Shown here: one piece after another, positions 35,628 through 44,914 of the stretch
Layout of the letters: the number at the start of each line of letters is the position of its first letter
How positions within the stretch are numbered: position 1 is the first letter of the stretch
DNA from: Nitrospira sp.
GTDB taxonomy: Bacteria; Nitrospirota; Nitrospiria; Nitrospirales; Nitrospiraceae
NCBI GenBank assembly: GCA_029194725.1
Contig: JARFXQ010000001.1
Location: 124,001 to 188,000 of the forward strand
DNA length: 64,000 nucleotides
Direction of reading: 5' to 3'
Position numbers and translations under genes: made by a program
Notes under the pieces: generated by a model
The model's database searches: none
What the model was told of the DNA's origin: nothing
The model's input: only the letters and a program-made list of their open reading frames with translations

Positions 35628-35959
35628 TGATATCGTTAGTTCGGTCAGATTGCTTAAAATCATAGCCGAGGTTTTATTTTCCCGCCGTTAGAAGAACATG
35701 GCCTGCTGGTTACTCTCATACACCCTGAAACCACTGCGACCTGCAGAGGTCAGCGCTTTTCTAGGAACACGCTTTGGTAAATGATTAGGCCACAAGCTGA
35801 TGGTGAGGCTCGTATGCTCCCGATGAGGTTGCCTCAAGCTTTCGCCGCCACTATACTTTGGGGGCCTTTGGTCAGACAAGGCCGTCCTGCGCGACAGAAG
35901 AATCCTTCCGCCTGTGAGGGGTCAACATCCCTCAGGACAACGGCCTCCCTACTTCCCGT

Positions 35960-38900
35960 ATGAACCAGATTGTCCTCATTGCCCTCCGGCGGCCTTACAC
36001 CTTCGTTGTCCTGGCGATTTTGATCGTGCTGTTCGGAACCTTGACGATCCAGGACATGCCCACCGATGTCTTCCCATACATCAATATTCCCGTCACATCC
36101 GTGGTCTGGATCTACAACGGGATGTTGCCGCAGCAGGTGGAAGGGCGCATCACGTATATGTTCGAGCGCTTCGTGACCTCGACGGTGGAGGGAGTTAAAT
36201 ATCTCCATAGTCACTCCTACTACGGTATCAGCATTACCAATATTTTTCTTCAGGACGGCATTGATGTGGGCCGAGCTGAAGCGGATATCACGGCGATTGC
36301 ACAGAACGTGGTCAAAGCCCTCCCGCCCGATATTTCCCCTCCCATGATCATGCGTCTCGCCCCATCGTCGATCCCGGTGGCGATGCTGCAAGTGAGCTCC
36401 GATACAATGACGCCGGCGGAGCTCTATAACCTCGCCTACATGCGAATCCGCCCTCTGCTCGTGACGGTACCAGGCGTGATCGTGCCGCATCCATACGGAG
36501 GGCAGCCCATGCAGGTCATGGTCAACCTCGATCAACAGCAATTGCTCGCCCGGCACATCACTCCGGCCGATGTTCACGACGTGCTTCGGCAACAGTACCT
36601 CATCCTGCCGTCCGGGGACGTCAAGATCAAGGAGACCGACTGGATCGTCCAGACCAACGCCTCACCGATGAAGATCGATGACTTCGAGAATATTCCGATT
36701 AAGCGGGAAGGCAACGCATTCGTCTACCTGCGCGACCTCGGCACGGTTCGTCTCATGGGACAGGTGCAACAGAACGTGGTGCTGGTGGAGGGCAAACAGG
36801 CGGTCACCATCGTCGTGATGAAGAGCACGGAGGCGTCCACCCTGGACGTGGTGGACGGGATCAAAAAGATGATCCCCCGCGTCCAGAAGATCGTCCCGAA
36901 AGGCGTGAGCATCAGACTCCTCGACGACGCCTCGGCGTTCGTCAAAGAGGCGATCTCGGACGTTCTCCACGAGATGTTGTCCGCCGGCGCGCTGGTCGGT
37001 TTCATCGTGTTGGTGCTCTTGGGGTCTTGGAGACCAACGGTCATCATCGCCACCTCGATCCCGCTCTCTATTCTGACCGCCATCATCGGCCTCCATTGGC
37101 TCGGGGAGACGATCAATGTGATGACCCTGGGTGGTCTGGCGCTGGCCGTGGGCATCCTGGTCGATGATGCCACCGTCATGATTGAGAACATCGATCGCCA
37201 TATGGAAATGGAGAAGCCCCTGGAACAGGCGATCATCGATGCCGCCAATGAGATCGTCGTCCCGACGCTCGTCGCCACCCTAGCCATCGCGATCGTCTGG
37301 TTGCCGCTCTTCAGGCTCAGCGGCGTGTCCGGCTGGCTGTTCATGCCGATGGCGGAGGCGGTCATCATTGCCATGCTCGCCTCCTTCATCCTGTCACGCA
37401 CACTCGTGCCGACCATGGCGAAATACTTGCTCGTCAAGGGTCACCAGGCGCCACTGGAGCATCATGAACATCAAGTTGGTTGGCGCGCCAACGTGACGGG
37501 ACTGATGGGTTTCTTCACCAGCTTTCAAGCCGGCTTCGAACGCCGTTTTCATCGATTTCGTGAAGGGTATGGAGAGCTGCTCGAAGGGGCCGTGGGTCGG
37601 CGACGCAGCTTCGTCACCATTTCACTGGCCATCGCGGTGGGCTCCTTTTCTCTCTTTTACTTTCTGGGACGCGACTACTTCCCCGAGATTCGATCGGGGG
37701 TCATTCAGATGCATTTGCGCGCGCCGCTCGGCACGCGCATCGAAGTGTCGGCACGCATCACCTCGCTTGTCTCCGAAGACATCTCGTCGTTGCTGCCCGG
37801 TCAAGTGGAAAAGGTCGTCAGTAATTGCGGGTTGCCCGCCGGACCCCATAACCTCGCCTTCATCCCGACTCCCACGATCGGTTCCCAAGATTGTGATTTA
37901 ACGATCCTCTTGAAGAACGGCAAGTCTCCGGTGTGGGAGTACCGGCGCATTCTCCGCAAAGGCTTGAGGGAGCGTTATCCAGGGGCCGAATTCACCTTTC
38001 AGCCTTCCGATCTGACGGCAAAAATCCTTAATTTCGGCGAGCCAGCGCCGATCGACGTGCAGATCAACGGCCCGGATTACTATCCGAACTACGAGTTCGC
38101 CCGCAAATTGGTCGGCCGGCTGCGTCTGATTCCCGGCGCCTCGGACGTGGTGATCCAGCAGACGATGCGCACGCCCACCATCATGGTCGAAGGCCGGCGC
38201 ACATTCGGACTTGACGTGAAGAAGACCGAGAAGGACATCGCCGACAATCTCCTTCTGACGACCGCCGGGAGCCAACAGATCGACCAGATCTATTGGCTCG
38301 ATCCCGCAACCGGCTTCTCCTATATGATCAACGTCTACATCCCGCAGCCGCAGATCAATAGCATCAACGGCCTCAAGACCATCCCGGTCGGTTCCGCCAG
38401 CCATGCGTCAGATACGGGGGTGGAGCTGCTCGGGAATTTGGCCAGCCTGTCCCCGATGGGAACACCGGGTGTGGTGACGCACGGGAACATTATGCCGTTG
38501 TTCGACATCTACATCTCTGCCGAAGGGCGTGACCTTGGCGCGGTGCTACAGGAGGTCGAAGCGGTGACTCACGACATGGAGGGCGAGTTGCCCGAAAGCG
38601 CGGAGATCCAAATCCATGGCCAGGCCTCCCTCATGCATGATGCCTATGCGGAACTGGTTTTCGGCCTGCTCGCCGCGATCGTGCTGGTCTATCTGCTGAT
38701 CGTCGTCAACTTTCAGTCCTGGCTCGATCCCTTCATCATCATCACGGCCTTGCCCGGCGCACTGGCGGGCATTGCCTGGTCGTTGTTCCTGACCCATACG
38801 CGGCTGTCGGAACCGGCGCTCACGGGCGCCATCATGTGCATGGGCACTGCGACCGCCAATTCCATCCTTGTCGTCTCCTATGCGCGTGACCAGCTCCAAG

Positions 38901-39154
38901 AGCATGGCGACGCTCTGCGGGCCGCGATCGAAGCCGGGAAGACCCGCTTTCGCCCCGTGCTCATGACGGCTTCAGCTATGATCCTGGGCATGGTCCCCAT
39001 GGCGACCGGGTACTCGCAGAATGCACCGCTGGGTCGGGCCGTTATCGGTGGCTTGCTCGTGGCGACGGTCTTTACCCTGTTCTTCGTGCCCTGCGTGTAC
39101 GCAATTATCTACAGCCGGCGAATCGTTCGGCAACAGGCATCGGCCTCGCGATGA
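35960..39154 (+). CDS. RND-family efflux pump, inner-membrane transporter
   Basis: 1064 residues, normal for AcrB/HAE-type RND pumps, with twelve membrane spans in two halves. The start RRPYTFVVLAILIVLFGTLT and the proton-relay GILVDDATVMIENIDRH (the Asp pair in TM4) are intact. The large periplasmic loops contain the porter and docking domains, and the second half has AIVLVYLLIVVNFQSWLDPF. The sequence looks more like hydrophobic/drug pumps than CusA metal pumps, since the CusA methionine ladder was not evident. It overlaps the second adaptor gene by 4 bases. An outer-membrane partner is not adjacent; TolC-like genes lie 10 kb away. Confidence 0.93.
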   Translation: MNQIVLIALRRPYTFVVLAILIVLFGTLTIQDMPTDVFPYINIPVTSVVWIYNGMLPQQVEGRITYMFERFVTSTVEGVKYLHSHSYYGISITNIFLQDGIDVGRAEADITAIAQNVVKALPPDISPPMIMRLAPSSIPVAMLQVSSDTMTPAELYNLAYMRIRPLLVTVPGVIVPHPYGGQPMQVMVNLDQQQLLARHITPADVHDVLRQQYLILPSGDVKIKETDWIVQTNASPMKIDDFENIPIKREGNAFVYLRDLGTVRLMGQVQQNVVLVEGKQAVTIVVMKSTEASTLDVVDGIKKMIPRVQKIVPKGVSIRLLDDASAFVKEAISDVLHEMLSAGALVGFIVLVLLGSWRPTVIIATSIPLSILTAIIGLHWLGETINVMTLGGLALAVGILVDDATVMIENIDRHMEMEKPLEQAIIDAANEIVVPTLVATLAIAIVWLPLFRLSGVSGWLFMPMAEAVIIAMLASFILSRTLVPTMAKYLLVKGHQAPLEHHEHQVGWRANVTGLMGFFTSFQAGFERRFHRFREGYGELLEGAVGRRRSFVTISLAIAVGSFSLFYFLGRDYFPEIRSGVIQMHLRAPLGTRIEVSARITSLVSEDISSLLPGQVEKVVSNCGLPAGPHNLAFIPTPTIGSQDCDLTILLKNGKSPVWEYRRILRKGLRERYPGAEFTFQPSDLTAKILNFGEPAPIDVQINGPDYYPNYEFARKLVGRLRLIPGASDVVIQQTMRTPTIMVEGRRTFGLDVKKTEKDIADNLLLTTAGSQQIDQIYWLDPATGFSYMINVYIPQPQINSINGLKTIPVGSASHASDTGVELLGNLASLSPMGTPGVVTHGNIMPLFDIYISAEGRDLGAVLQEVEAVTHDMEGELPESAEIQIHGQASLMHDAYAELVFGLLAAIVLVYLLIVVNFQSWLDPFIIITALPGALAGIAWSLFLTHTRLSEPALTGAIMCMGTATANSILVVSYARDQLQEHGDALRAAIEAGKTRFRPVLMTASAMILGMVPMATGYSQNAPLGRAVIGGLLVATVFTLFFVPCVYAIIYSRRIVRQQASASR

Positions 39155-40350
39155 AGACACTCAGCAGAAAGCACATTGTGGCTTTGGCAATCTCGCTGGG
39201 GCTGCTTTATCTCGGATATCGCATTTATGAGGACAGAAGCGATGCCGCAGCGCTCCGCGACATGACGCTCGAAGGCGCCATTGCCACGGTGGCCGTTGTC
39301 TCTCCCAAGCCGATGTCGGCGACCGAGAGTATCACGCTTCCCGGCACCGTTGAGGGCTGGTATGAAGCGCCGATGTACGCGCGAGTCACAGGCTATGTGA
39401 AGATGTGGTATAAGCGCTATGGAGACTGGGTGAAGAAGGGTGACGTCCTCGCCGAAATCAGCACGCCGGATCTCGACGCCGAATATCGGCAGGCCATAAA
39501 GGATCTCGAATCGGAACGCGCCAAGTATCGGCTCGCCTCCGTGACCGCGAAACGTTGGATTGCCCTCCGCCCAAGCCATGCGGTCTCTGAGCAGTCGATC
39601 ACGGTGAAGGAACAAGAACTGAAAGCCCAGGCTGCAGTCGTCGAGGCAGCGGAGCACCAAGTCAAGAACATCGAGGCGTTCATTGGGTTCAAAACCATCA
39701 TCGCCCCCTTTGACGGGGTGGTGATCCAGCGCAACATCAACGTCGGTGATTTGGTCAGCAAGGAGGGCAATCTCAGCACCCCCAATGCAAAAAGTAACCT
39801 GTTTACGGTGGCCGTTGTCGATAAATTGCGCCTGTTTGTCAACGTACCGGAATTCTTCGGGCCCTTCCTTCACCCAGGCTTGACCGCCGACGTCACCGTG
39901 CCGCAATTGCCCAATCGCCATTGGACCGCCAAGTTCCTCACGGTCGCCCGTGGATTCGAGGTTGCTACGCGGACAGCGACCACGGTCTTCACGATCGACA
40001 ACGAAGACCACGCGCTCTGGCCTGGTTCCTACGCTGAAGTCAACCTCACGGCATCGGTTAAGCGGCAAGCCTTTATCATTTCGACCAGCGCCTTGGTATA
40101 CCAGGAGCAAGGCATGCAAGTGGCCGTGGTGACGGAGGACAACCACGTGCATTTCAAACCGATTACCGTGACCCAACTCATGGACAACGCGGTCGAGGTG
40201 GCAGAGGGGCTTTCCGCGAGCGACCGCGTGATCAACAATCCCAACGCCACGTTGCTCGAAGGCGACGTCGTGCGCATCGTCACGCCGAGACCGGGGTATG
40301 GCCTCGGCACGACAGAAGGGTCCGAGGCAAAGACAGCATCGTCACGATGA
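39151..40350 (+). CDS. RND-efflux membrane fusion protein (second copy)
   Basis: 399 residues, start overlapping the pump stop as ATGA, so co-translated with it. The layout is the same as the first copy: anchor IVALAISLGLLYLGYRIYED, lipoyl halves (YARVTGYVKMWYKRYGDWVK; IIAPFDGVVIQRNINVGDLV), beta-barrel ATTVFTIDNEDHALWPGSYA. Long identical runs with the first copy show a duplication; differences concentrate at the N-terminal linker and the C-terminal tail. Some RND pumps use two adaptors as a heteromer, which is possible here. Confidence 0.9.
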   Translation: MKTLSRKHIVALAISLGLLYLGYRIYEDRSDAAALRDMTLEGAIATVAVVSPKPMSATESITLPGTVEGWYEAPMYARVTGYVKMWYKRYGDWVKKGDVLAEISTPDLDAEYRQAIKDLESERAKYRLASVTAKRWIALRPSHAVSEQSITVKEQELKAQAAVVEAAEHQVKNIEAFIGFKTIIAPFDGVVIQRNINVGDLVSKEGNLSTPNAKSNLFTVAVVDKLRLFVNVPEFFGPFLHPGLTADVTVPQLPNRHWTAKFLTVARGFEVATRTATTVFTIDNEDHALWPGSYAEVNLTASVKRQAFIISTSALVYQEQGMQVAVVTEDNHVHFKPITVTQLMDNAVEVAEGLSASDRVINNPNATLLEGDVVRIVTPRPGYGLGTTEGSEAKTASSR

Positions 40351-40395
40351 GTATGGCTGCCTGGCGGCAGTCAGTACGCTGGGGCAGACAAAGCG

Positions 40396-40662
40396 TCAGT
40401 GCTCTGATGTGTTTGATGGTGATCGCTCACCGCTGAAGGCGAGCAAGCCGCCTGTGGCCAGGATACGGCGCATCTCCCAAAATGCGCGATCTTCATCTTG
40501 GATTCCCTCAGGAAAAACGCCATGTGATTCGCTATGGCAGGAGATGGCCATGAGGGACGTGTTCATGTTGAGTCGAAAACAGGTGAAGAAGATCGAGCCG
40601 TCTGTTCCAGCACCATAGGGCAAGCTGCCGGGAGACGACGTAGGGGTGATCAGCGGGATCAT
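40396..40662 (-). pseudogene. Possible C-terminal remnant of a SAM-dependent methyltransferase
   Basis: The leftward 88-codon frame ends with SHGVFPEGIQDEDRAFWEMR and RILATGGLLAFSGE, which resembles the motif IV-V region of class I methyltransferases (usual form EMRRVLKPGGLLVFS). The SAM-binding N-terminal part is absent and Pro of KPGG is Thr. It may also be an unrelated short gene. The segment 40663-40861 to its right has nothing recognisable. Confidence 0.3.
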
Positions 40663-40861
40663 TGACGTAATCCAACGCTGGGTGAGGTGGCTCCGCTTGA
40701 TTGGACAGTCTCTGCCAGTTCGTAAGTGGCGCTAGGCGGTTTGAGCTTATGCAGCTGTCTGCCGTGCAGGCCGGTTGTCACACTGCACGGCATCGGGAGG
40801 GTGTAGGGTAGAAACAAAGAGATCCGACCGCTTAACTGTGTCCCTCTACCTTATTGATGGA

Positions 40862-41296
40862 TCAACGGCTCAATTCCTTGACCAATGGATCAGCACTCGG
40901 CGTCGTCGGACCCGCTCCATAAATTGTTGCACCATAGGGCCCAGTCGGGACTCCATCTGATCTGTTCTGAGAGTAGCTGTCAGAGGGGGTGGGGCCAGGT
41001 GGACTTACGTTGCTGGATGAACCAGATTCCCTTGTACGGCGGGATGGATCATCTGATGTGAATGGGACGGGTCCCTGCCGGGGATGCCCCATTGTCTGGT
41101 ATTCAGGGTTATCAATGCGGGGGGCACCTAGATCCTGCACAGTGTGGATCCACGGGTTCCACCCTAACCCGCCTCGGTCGACTACATGTCGGTCGCTGAC
41201 GCCTACCCACCAAGCCTCGGCAGAGCGACTAGAAAAGGTGAGCCCTCCGGTTACTACGAAGATCGCCAAAGCTGTCAATACGTGTTTCTGTCTCAT
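40862..41296 (-). CDS. Secreted Pro/Ser-rich protein of unknown function
   Basis: 144 residues from ATG 41296, five bases after AAGGAGG. A signal peptide (RQKHVLTALAIFVVTGGLTF) precedes a Trp-containing segment (AWWVGVSDRHVVDRGGLGWN) and then a low-complexity tail rich in Pro, Ser and Gly. No known domain. It is isolated, in the opposite direction to the efflux genes. It is probably a small periplasmic or surface protein. Confidence 0.6.
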   Translation of the reverse strand: MRQKHVLTALAIFVVTGGLTFSSRSAEAWWVGVSDRHVVDRGGLGWNPWIHTVQDLGAPRIDNPEYQTMGHPRQGPVPFTSDDPSRRTRESGSSSNVSPPGPTPSDSYSQNRSDGVPTGPYGATIYGAGPTTPSADPLVKELSR

Positions 41297-41829
41297 GACA
41301 TCCTCCTTATCCACGTATCGTTAAACTGCATACTTCTACCATGGCATTGTAATGCACGATATCGTACGACTACAACCCTATTTTCCGGCTAGGCGCGAGA
41401 GCTGAAGAGACCGAGATGGTTTCCGATCGCAGGAGAAGGGGGACCCGCATGGCATCGGCATTGCGTAACGTGTCACCCAGTGTGCGAACTGCCAAGCACT
41501 GAGGACACGGATGCCGGAGACGCTGTCGGAGAGTATGCCGCTCCCATTCGAGATTGACGATATCCAATCAGCCGGGATCAGTATACTGCACCGCCTCGAT
41601 TTACAGCTGAGTTCGGGGCCCACAAGAAGTACTGAATCGAAGAAAGAAACACGGGAGACGCTCATCCGGCGGCGATAACGGGGATGAGCTTCGCTCGATG
41701 AGCCGCCCGCCATCACGAGCGAGCTTGGTTTGGTCCACAACGAGATTCGAACCTGTGTTTAGATTCGACGACGGCTCCGCCATTTTTTATCGCTGGCTTC
41801 GCCGATTTTTCCAAGTCGGGACCGGTTCC
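41297..41829. other. Gene-poor stretch with a decayed tRNA-Glu fragment
   Basis: Overlapping leftward frames (41378-41740, 41601-41783) have no recognisable products and no ribosome sites. The stretch contains the third tRNA-Glu 3' fragment at 41731-41761. It reads as degraded insertion debris. Confidence 0.45.
41731..41761 (-). repeat. Decayed third copy of the tRNA-Glu 3' end (old attachment site)
   Basis: TGGTCCACAACGAGATTCG on the plus strand differs from the attachment repeat by one inserted base and a few substitutions and continues to ACCTGTGTTT. It lies 806 bases left of the intact left attachment repeat and in the same orientation. Confidence 0.6.
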
Positions 41830-42390
41830 TCATCTCTTAGTCTGCAACTCTACGTTAACGAGTTTTATTTCTGACAGGTCCGCGAGCCGCGGGCACCAAC
41901 GTGTGCCGGCACGCCACAAGGCTGAGTCCAGTTGGTCGTAGATCGTCCCTGGGTGCTCATAGTGAATGCCATAGGCATGTGTGGCAGCACATCGACAGGG
42001 GAATACGAACGACTTCGCCACGTCGTCGGACTCCACCTCGAATCGTGTCACGGCCAGGTCAAATGTGAGCCGGATCTTGAACCAACAATGAGCATGATGA
42101 TCGTCGACCTGCATCGATTGCTGATAGCACTGTAACACATCACGGACGGTCACCATGGCCAACGACGCGTTTCCCGAGAAAACCTCGGCTCGCTTGTCGA
42201 GCACCAACGCCTTGGCTAGGGACAAGGCATGCCCTACTTGAATCGGGTTCAAGAGGTCGAAAGCCGACTCATAAATGGTGATGTTGGGATCTACCTTGAA
42301 TTCGCGTAGGGATCCCCGCTTGGCCAACTCGAGGTTCCAATAAAAGTCTACGGCCGGGGACTGGCGGAAGCGAAAGGTCACCAGGTTCAT
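41830..42390 (-). CDS. Protein of unknown function between the old and current attachment sites
   Basis: Not recognised. 186 residues beginning MNLVTFRFRQSPAVDFYWNL, soluble, with three Cys in the second half and a helical segment around ALSLAKALVLDKRAEVFSGN. No signal peptide. It lies just outside the 12.5 kb element, between the decayed and intact tRNA-Glu 3' fragments, so it is a plausible leftover of an earlier element at the same site. The frame is open and compact but has no other support. Confidence 0.45.
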   Translation of the reverse strand: MNLVTFRFRQSPAVDFYWNLELAKRGSLREFKVDPNITIYESAFDLLNPIQVGHALSLAKALVLDKRAEVFSGNASLAMVTVRDVLQCYQQSMQVDDHHAHCWFKIRLTFDLAVTRFEVESDDVAKSFVFPCRCAATHAYGIHYEHPGTIYDQLDSALWRAGTRWCPRLADLSEIKLVNVELQTKR

Positions 42391-42536
42391 AATTCACCCC
42401 CCGTCACTAAGGTTAGCTATATTGGGAACCTCCGGGAAGGTACTCGGTCACGATAAATCTACCCAACTTCTGCAACATCTTCAGCTGCCTTTTGACGGAA
42501 GCTTGAACTTCGCCAGGCCTCCAGGAAAAGGAAAGG

Positions 42537-42582
42537 GTGGTGGTCCCAACGGGATTCGAACCCGTGTTTAAGCCTTGAGAGG
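42537..42582 (-). repeat. Left attachment site (displaced tRNA-Glu 3' half)
   Basis: Identical over 46 bases to 54990-55035. It reads, on the minus strand, from the anticodon loop through the T-arm (GGGTTCGAATCCC) to the acceptor 3' strand and CCA. It diverges immediately after the shared GAGAGG, ACGGAGG here versus GCTCCG at the intact tRNA. Confidence 0.92.
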
Positions 42583-43060
42583 ACGGAGGATACCACAGAA
42601 AATCAACAAGATGATAGTTCTGAACCGTCCGATGAGTAGCAAGGACTTTCAACGAGTTACAGAACCCGTGTCCTATGTAGGACAGACAGCCAATTCGCTC
42701 CTGCGGTCCAGTGTCCTGACACGATCGCCTGAAGCACTGCTCCAGCTTGCCGGGTCTCATCGGTCGGCATCTGTTGATCGAGCACTGTGGCCGTGATGAC
42801 ATGGCTCATGTTCCGATCGCGGTGCAGAGGGAAGGAGCCTCATGATTTCGAGGCTGAACCCGTTGAGGAAAGTTAAGGTTCCGGTTGGTAAAAGTTGGTC
42901 TTCGCACATCCTCACCATTCAAGGATATGTTCAATTGCCCAGAAATTGAAGCATTGCGAGATGTCGCTGCGATGTATCCGGTGACGAGGCATCACATGAT
43001 GATTTCGAACTCACTCGCTAGACACCCCAGTAGAGAAAACTAGAGGTTTGGACGACCGAC
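42583..43060. other. Left end of the element: no recognised gene, two ATGATTTCG sites
   Basis: The first bases continue the integrase frame in the predicted excised form, as 18 codons ending in TAG at 42637-42639. ATGATTTCG occurs at 42842 (after GGGAAGGAG, opening a 35-codon frame that starts MISRLNPLRKVKVPVGKSWS) and at 42999. CGAGGCATCACA at 42985-42996 matches the end of the zinc-ribbon module. No larger gene is supported. Confidence 0.5.
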
Positions 43061-43504
43061 ATGAAAGCTCTTGTGACCGAATTTCATGCGCTCGATATCA
43101 CTCAACTGAACCGAGGGTGGCTTCATCCAAACACGACGTTTGACTGGGTATGGCGCACGAACAAGGGAGCCCAAATAGCGACCGTGAAGATTACGGTGCT
43201 TGAGTCAGCCGTTGAGCTCTGGTTCCCGATAGAATCCACGAGAGCAATCCAGCCTGTGTCCTTGATCTATTCAGCCGGTCCACAAGGAGGCAAGCGTCCC
43301 TGGTTCGCCTGTCCCCAATGTGAACGACGAGTGGGGATCCTGTATCACGTCCCCTCTCGCCCGTTTTTCTGCCGGCGATGCTGTGACCTTGCCTATCCCT
43401 CTCAATATCAGGCTCGGAATCGAAGCTATGGACGGCGCTTCCGAGGCATCACACAACGAGAACGAGAGAGACTGAGTGTGAGCCGTCCGCCTGATTGCCA
43501 ATGA
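43061..43504 (+). CDS. Zinc-ribbon protein of a mobile-element type, unknown function
   Basis: 147 residues. Two CxxC pairs, WFACPQCERRVG and FFCRRCCDLAYPSQ, form a zinc ribbon in the C-terminal half, a pattern seen in many uncharacterised proteins of bacterial islands. The N-terminal half is beta-rich (FDWVWRTNKGAQIATVKITV). The tail YGRRFRGITQRERERLSVS is Arg-rich. The last part and the 190 bases after it are duplicated at 45903-46150 with the rest of the gene missing there, so it belongs to a repeated module within the element. Confidence 0.6.
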   Translation: MKALVTEFHALDITQLNRGWLHPNTTFDWVWRTNKGAQIATVKITVLESAVELWFPIESTRAIQPVSLIYSAGPQGGKRPWFACPQCERRVGILYHVPSRPFFCRRCCDLAYPSQYQARNRSYGRRFRGITQRERERLSVSRPPDCQ

Positions 43505-43620
43505 TTTCGAGAATTCTCCGACTACCACTGAAGGGAGTGGGCTGACAAAGCAGACTGCGTTGATGCGCGGTTCATACGCTACAACAACGAAAGGGAGTCT
43601 TCATGATTTCGACGCGAGAT
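43425..43620 (+). repeat. Zinc-ribbon 3' module, copy A
   Basis: Runs from the Arg-rich end of the zinc-ribbon gene to the ATGATTTCG at 43603. Blocks shared with copy B, in order: CGAGGCATCACACA, TGATTTC with ATTCTCC, GGAGTGG, GCTACAAC, CGAAAGG, ATGATTTCG. By eye roughly two thirds of positions agree. GAGAATTCTC at 43509-43518 is a palindrome. Confidence 0.65.
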
Positions 43621-44100
43621 TCCCTAGCCATTACCCTTGCCGTGAAACCGGTCCTGAGATTGAAGTCCGCGTCCGTGAGGACAAGCAAGATTATCAACTT
43701 CCATCCTTCCATCATGGAATTCTTCTCACGCAATAGGTCCCTCTTCTGTAGGATGGTGATCTTAGCCGTGAAGTTCATACCCTGCACCGTAGGTGGCGGA
43801 AAATGATGCGTGAATCTGGAGATATCAGGAGGAGTCTGATGGCGCGATTCTGGTATTGTAGTCCTGATCGGCAGCGGCCTCCTCACTTCTGCATCAGGTA
43901 TGCGGACATCAACGAAGGCTCACCCAAGCGAAATGATGAGTCTCAGACGTTCGGCATAGAGCATAACCGCTCTAGCGTTGTGAGGGTATTGCCAAGATCC
44001 GGCCGCAAGACTCAATGTGTCCTCGGAAAAATATGGGCTCGTGATTTCGGAATGCTCAAGAGGTTGTGCCGACTTCAAAACTCAGACTATGGAGGCTTTA
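43505..44100. other. Gene-poor stretch with two possible short ORFs
   Basis: Includes the noncoding half of module copy A, then a 67-codon frame from ATG 43603 (begins MISTRDSLAITLAVKPVLRL, after AAAGGGAG) and a weaker frame from 43803. A minus frame of 104 codons covers 43572-43886. None matches a known protein. GTGATTTCGG, a variant of the recurring motif, is at 44041. Confidence 0.4.
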
Positions 44101-44502
44101 ATGCGAAACACCGTGCTACCGATCACAGCTGTGTTGATATTGGCTGGCTGCACCTTTGGCAGTATCTCTTCTATACCACAGGAGATTGAAGGTGTCGGTA
44201 CAGTCTATCGATACCAGGGGCGAGCCAATTTTGCTCACCAAATAGCTGAGGCTGATCGAATGATCACGGAACACTGCAAAGAACTCAATGGTGGGAACCC
44301 CGTCATTGTTGATGTGCAGAAACGAGACTTAGGCGTTGTCGCAATGGGAAGTGGGCAGTCCGCCACACGAATCAATGCAACGGGAACGGAGACGCCTTAT
44401 GCTACAAACATTATGGGTACGACAACGACTACAGCGTCGGGTACCATGGCTGGCGTGCGCAATTTCAATCAAGAGATCTTCTTCAAGTGTGTTGCTAAAT
44501 AG
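44101..44502 (+). CDS. Small lipoprotein of unknown function
   Basis: 133 residues from ATG 44101, five bases after GGAGG. A lipoprotein signal (RNTVLPITAVLILAGCTFGS) has the lipobox LAGC. The mature part has a short beta-rich domain (EGVGTVYRYQGRANFAHQIA; NPVIVDVQKRDLGVVAMGSG), then a Thr/Ala-rich low-complexity stretch and a final FFKCVAK. Lipidation and outer- or inner-membrane attachment are predicted. It resembles small lipoproteins often carried on islands; no function assigned. Confidence 0.65.
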   Translation: MRNTVLPITAVLILAGCTFGSISSIPQEIEGVGTVYRYQGRANFAHQIAEADRMITEHCKELNGGNPVIVDVQKRDLGVVAMGSGQSATRINATGTETPYATNIMGTTTTTASGTMAGVRNFNQEIFFKCVAK

Positions 44503-44589
44503 ACACCCGCCTAGAGCCTATATCAAAATAGTTGACGGCCAGTACATCTATCCACCTTGCCAGGCCGACGAGCTTTTCGTGTAGAGCAG

Positions 44590-44871
44590 TCAGATCAACC
44601 TTCTGAGGCGTAGGCGATGTCTATCGACTGCGAGCGTCGGGCTCGAAGGCTCGACTTCGCTGTAGCGGGGAGCCGGATACTTCAGATCCCCCTTCAAGTG
44701 CTTGGCCTGGACGCACTTCTCGTACAGGTCCTTCGGATCGAATCCCTCCACTTGCGCCCGTGCCAGATCGTTGCGAATCCCTTCAGGGTCGATGGGTCCT
44801 CTGAGGTCCGAATTCAGACGGACGATATGCTGGATTTTCCGCATCTGGGTAGAACGGTCGGAGTTTGACAT
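44590..44871 (-). CDS. Small unknown protein, tandem paralogue 1
   Basis: 93 residues. It shares with the next gene the pattern LARAQVEGFDPKDLYEKC and YPAPRYSEVEPSSPT. It is helical, charged, without Cys pairs or membrane spans. The pair probably arose by tandem duplication within the element. Start at 44871 gives MSNSDRSTQMRKIQHIVRL. No known family recognised. Confidence 0.55.
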   Translation of the reverse strand: MSNSDRSTQMRKIQHIVRLNSDLRGPIDPEGIRNDLARAQVEGFDPKDLYEKCVQAKHLKGDLKYPAPRYSEVEPSSPTLAVDRHRLRLRRLI

Positions 44872-44914
44872 CGAACTCGGCTCTAGCGTATTGCGGGAAG
44901 ATGGTGCCCCTGTG

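Noticed and set aside
35834-37201. Long minus frames opposite the RND pump gene
   Set aside because: His/Asp/Arg-rich shadow translations typical of an antisense frame; the pump gene is complete on the other strand.
42413-42802. A minus frame across the left attachment site
   Set aside because: It includes the antisense of a tRNA fragment and no known domain; likely chance.
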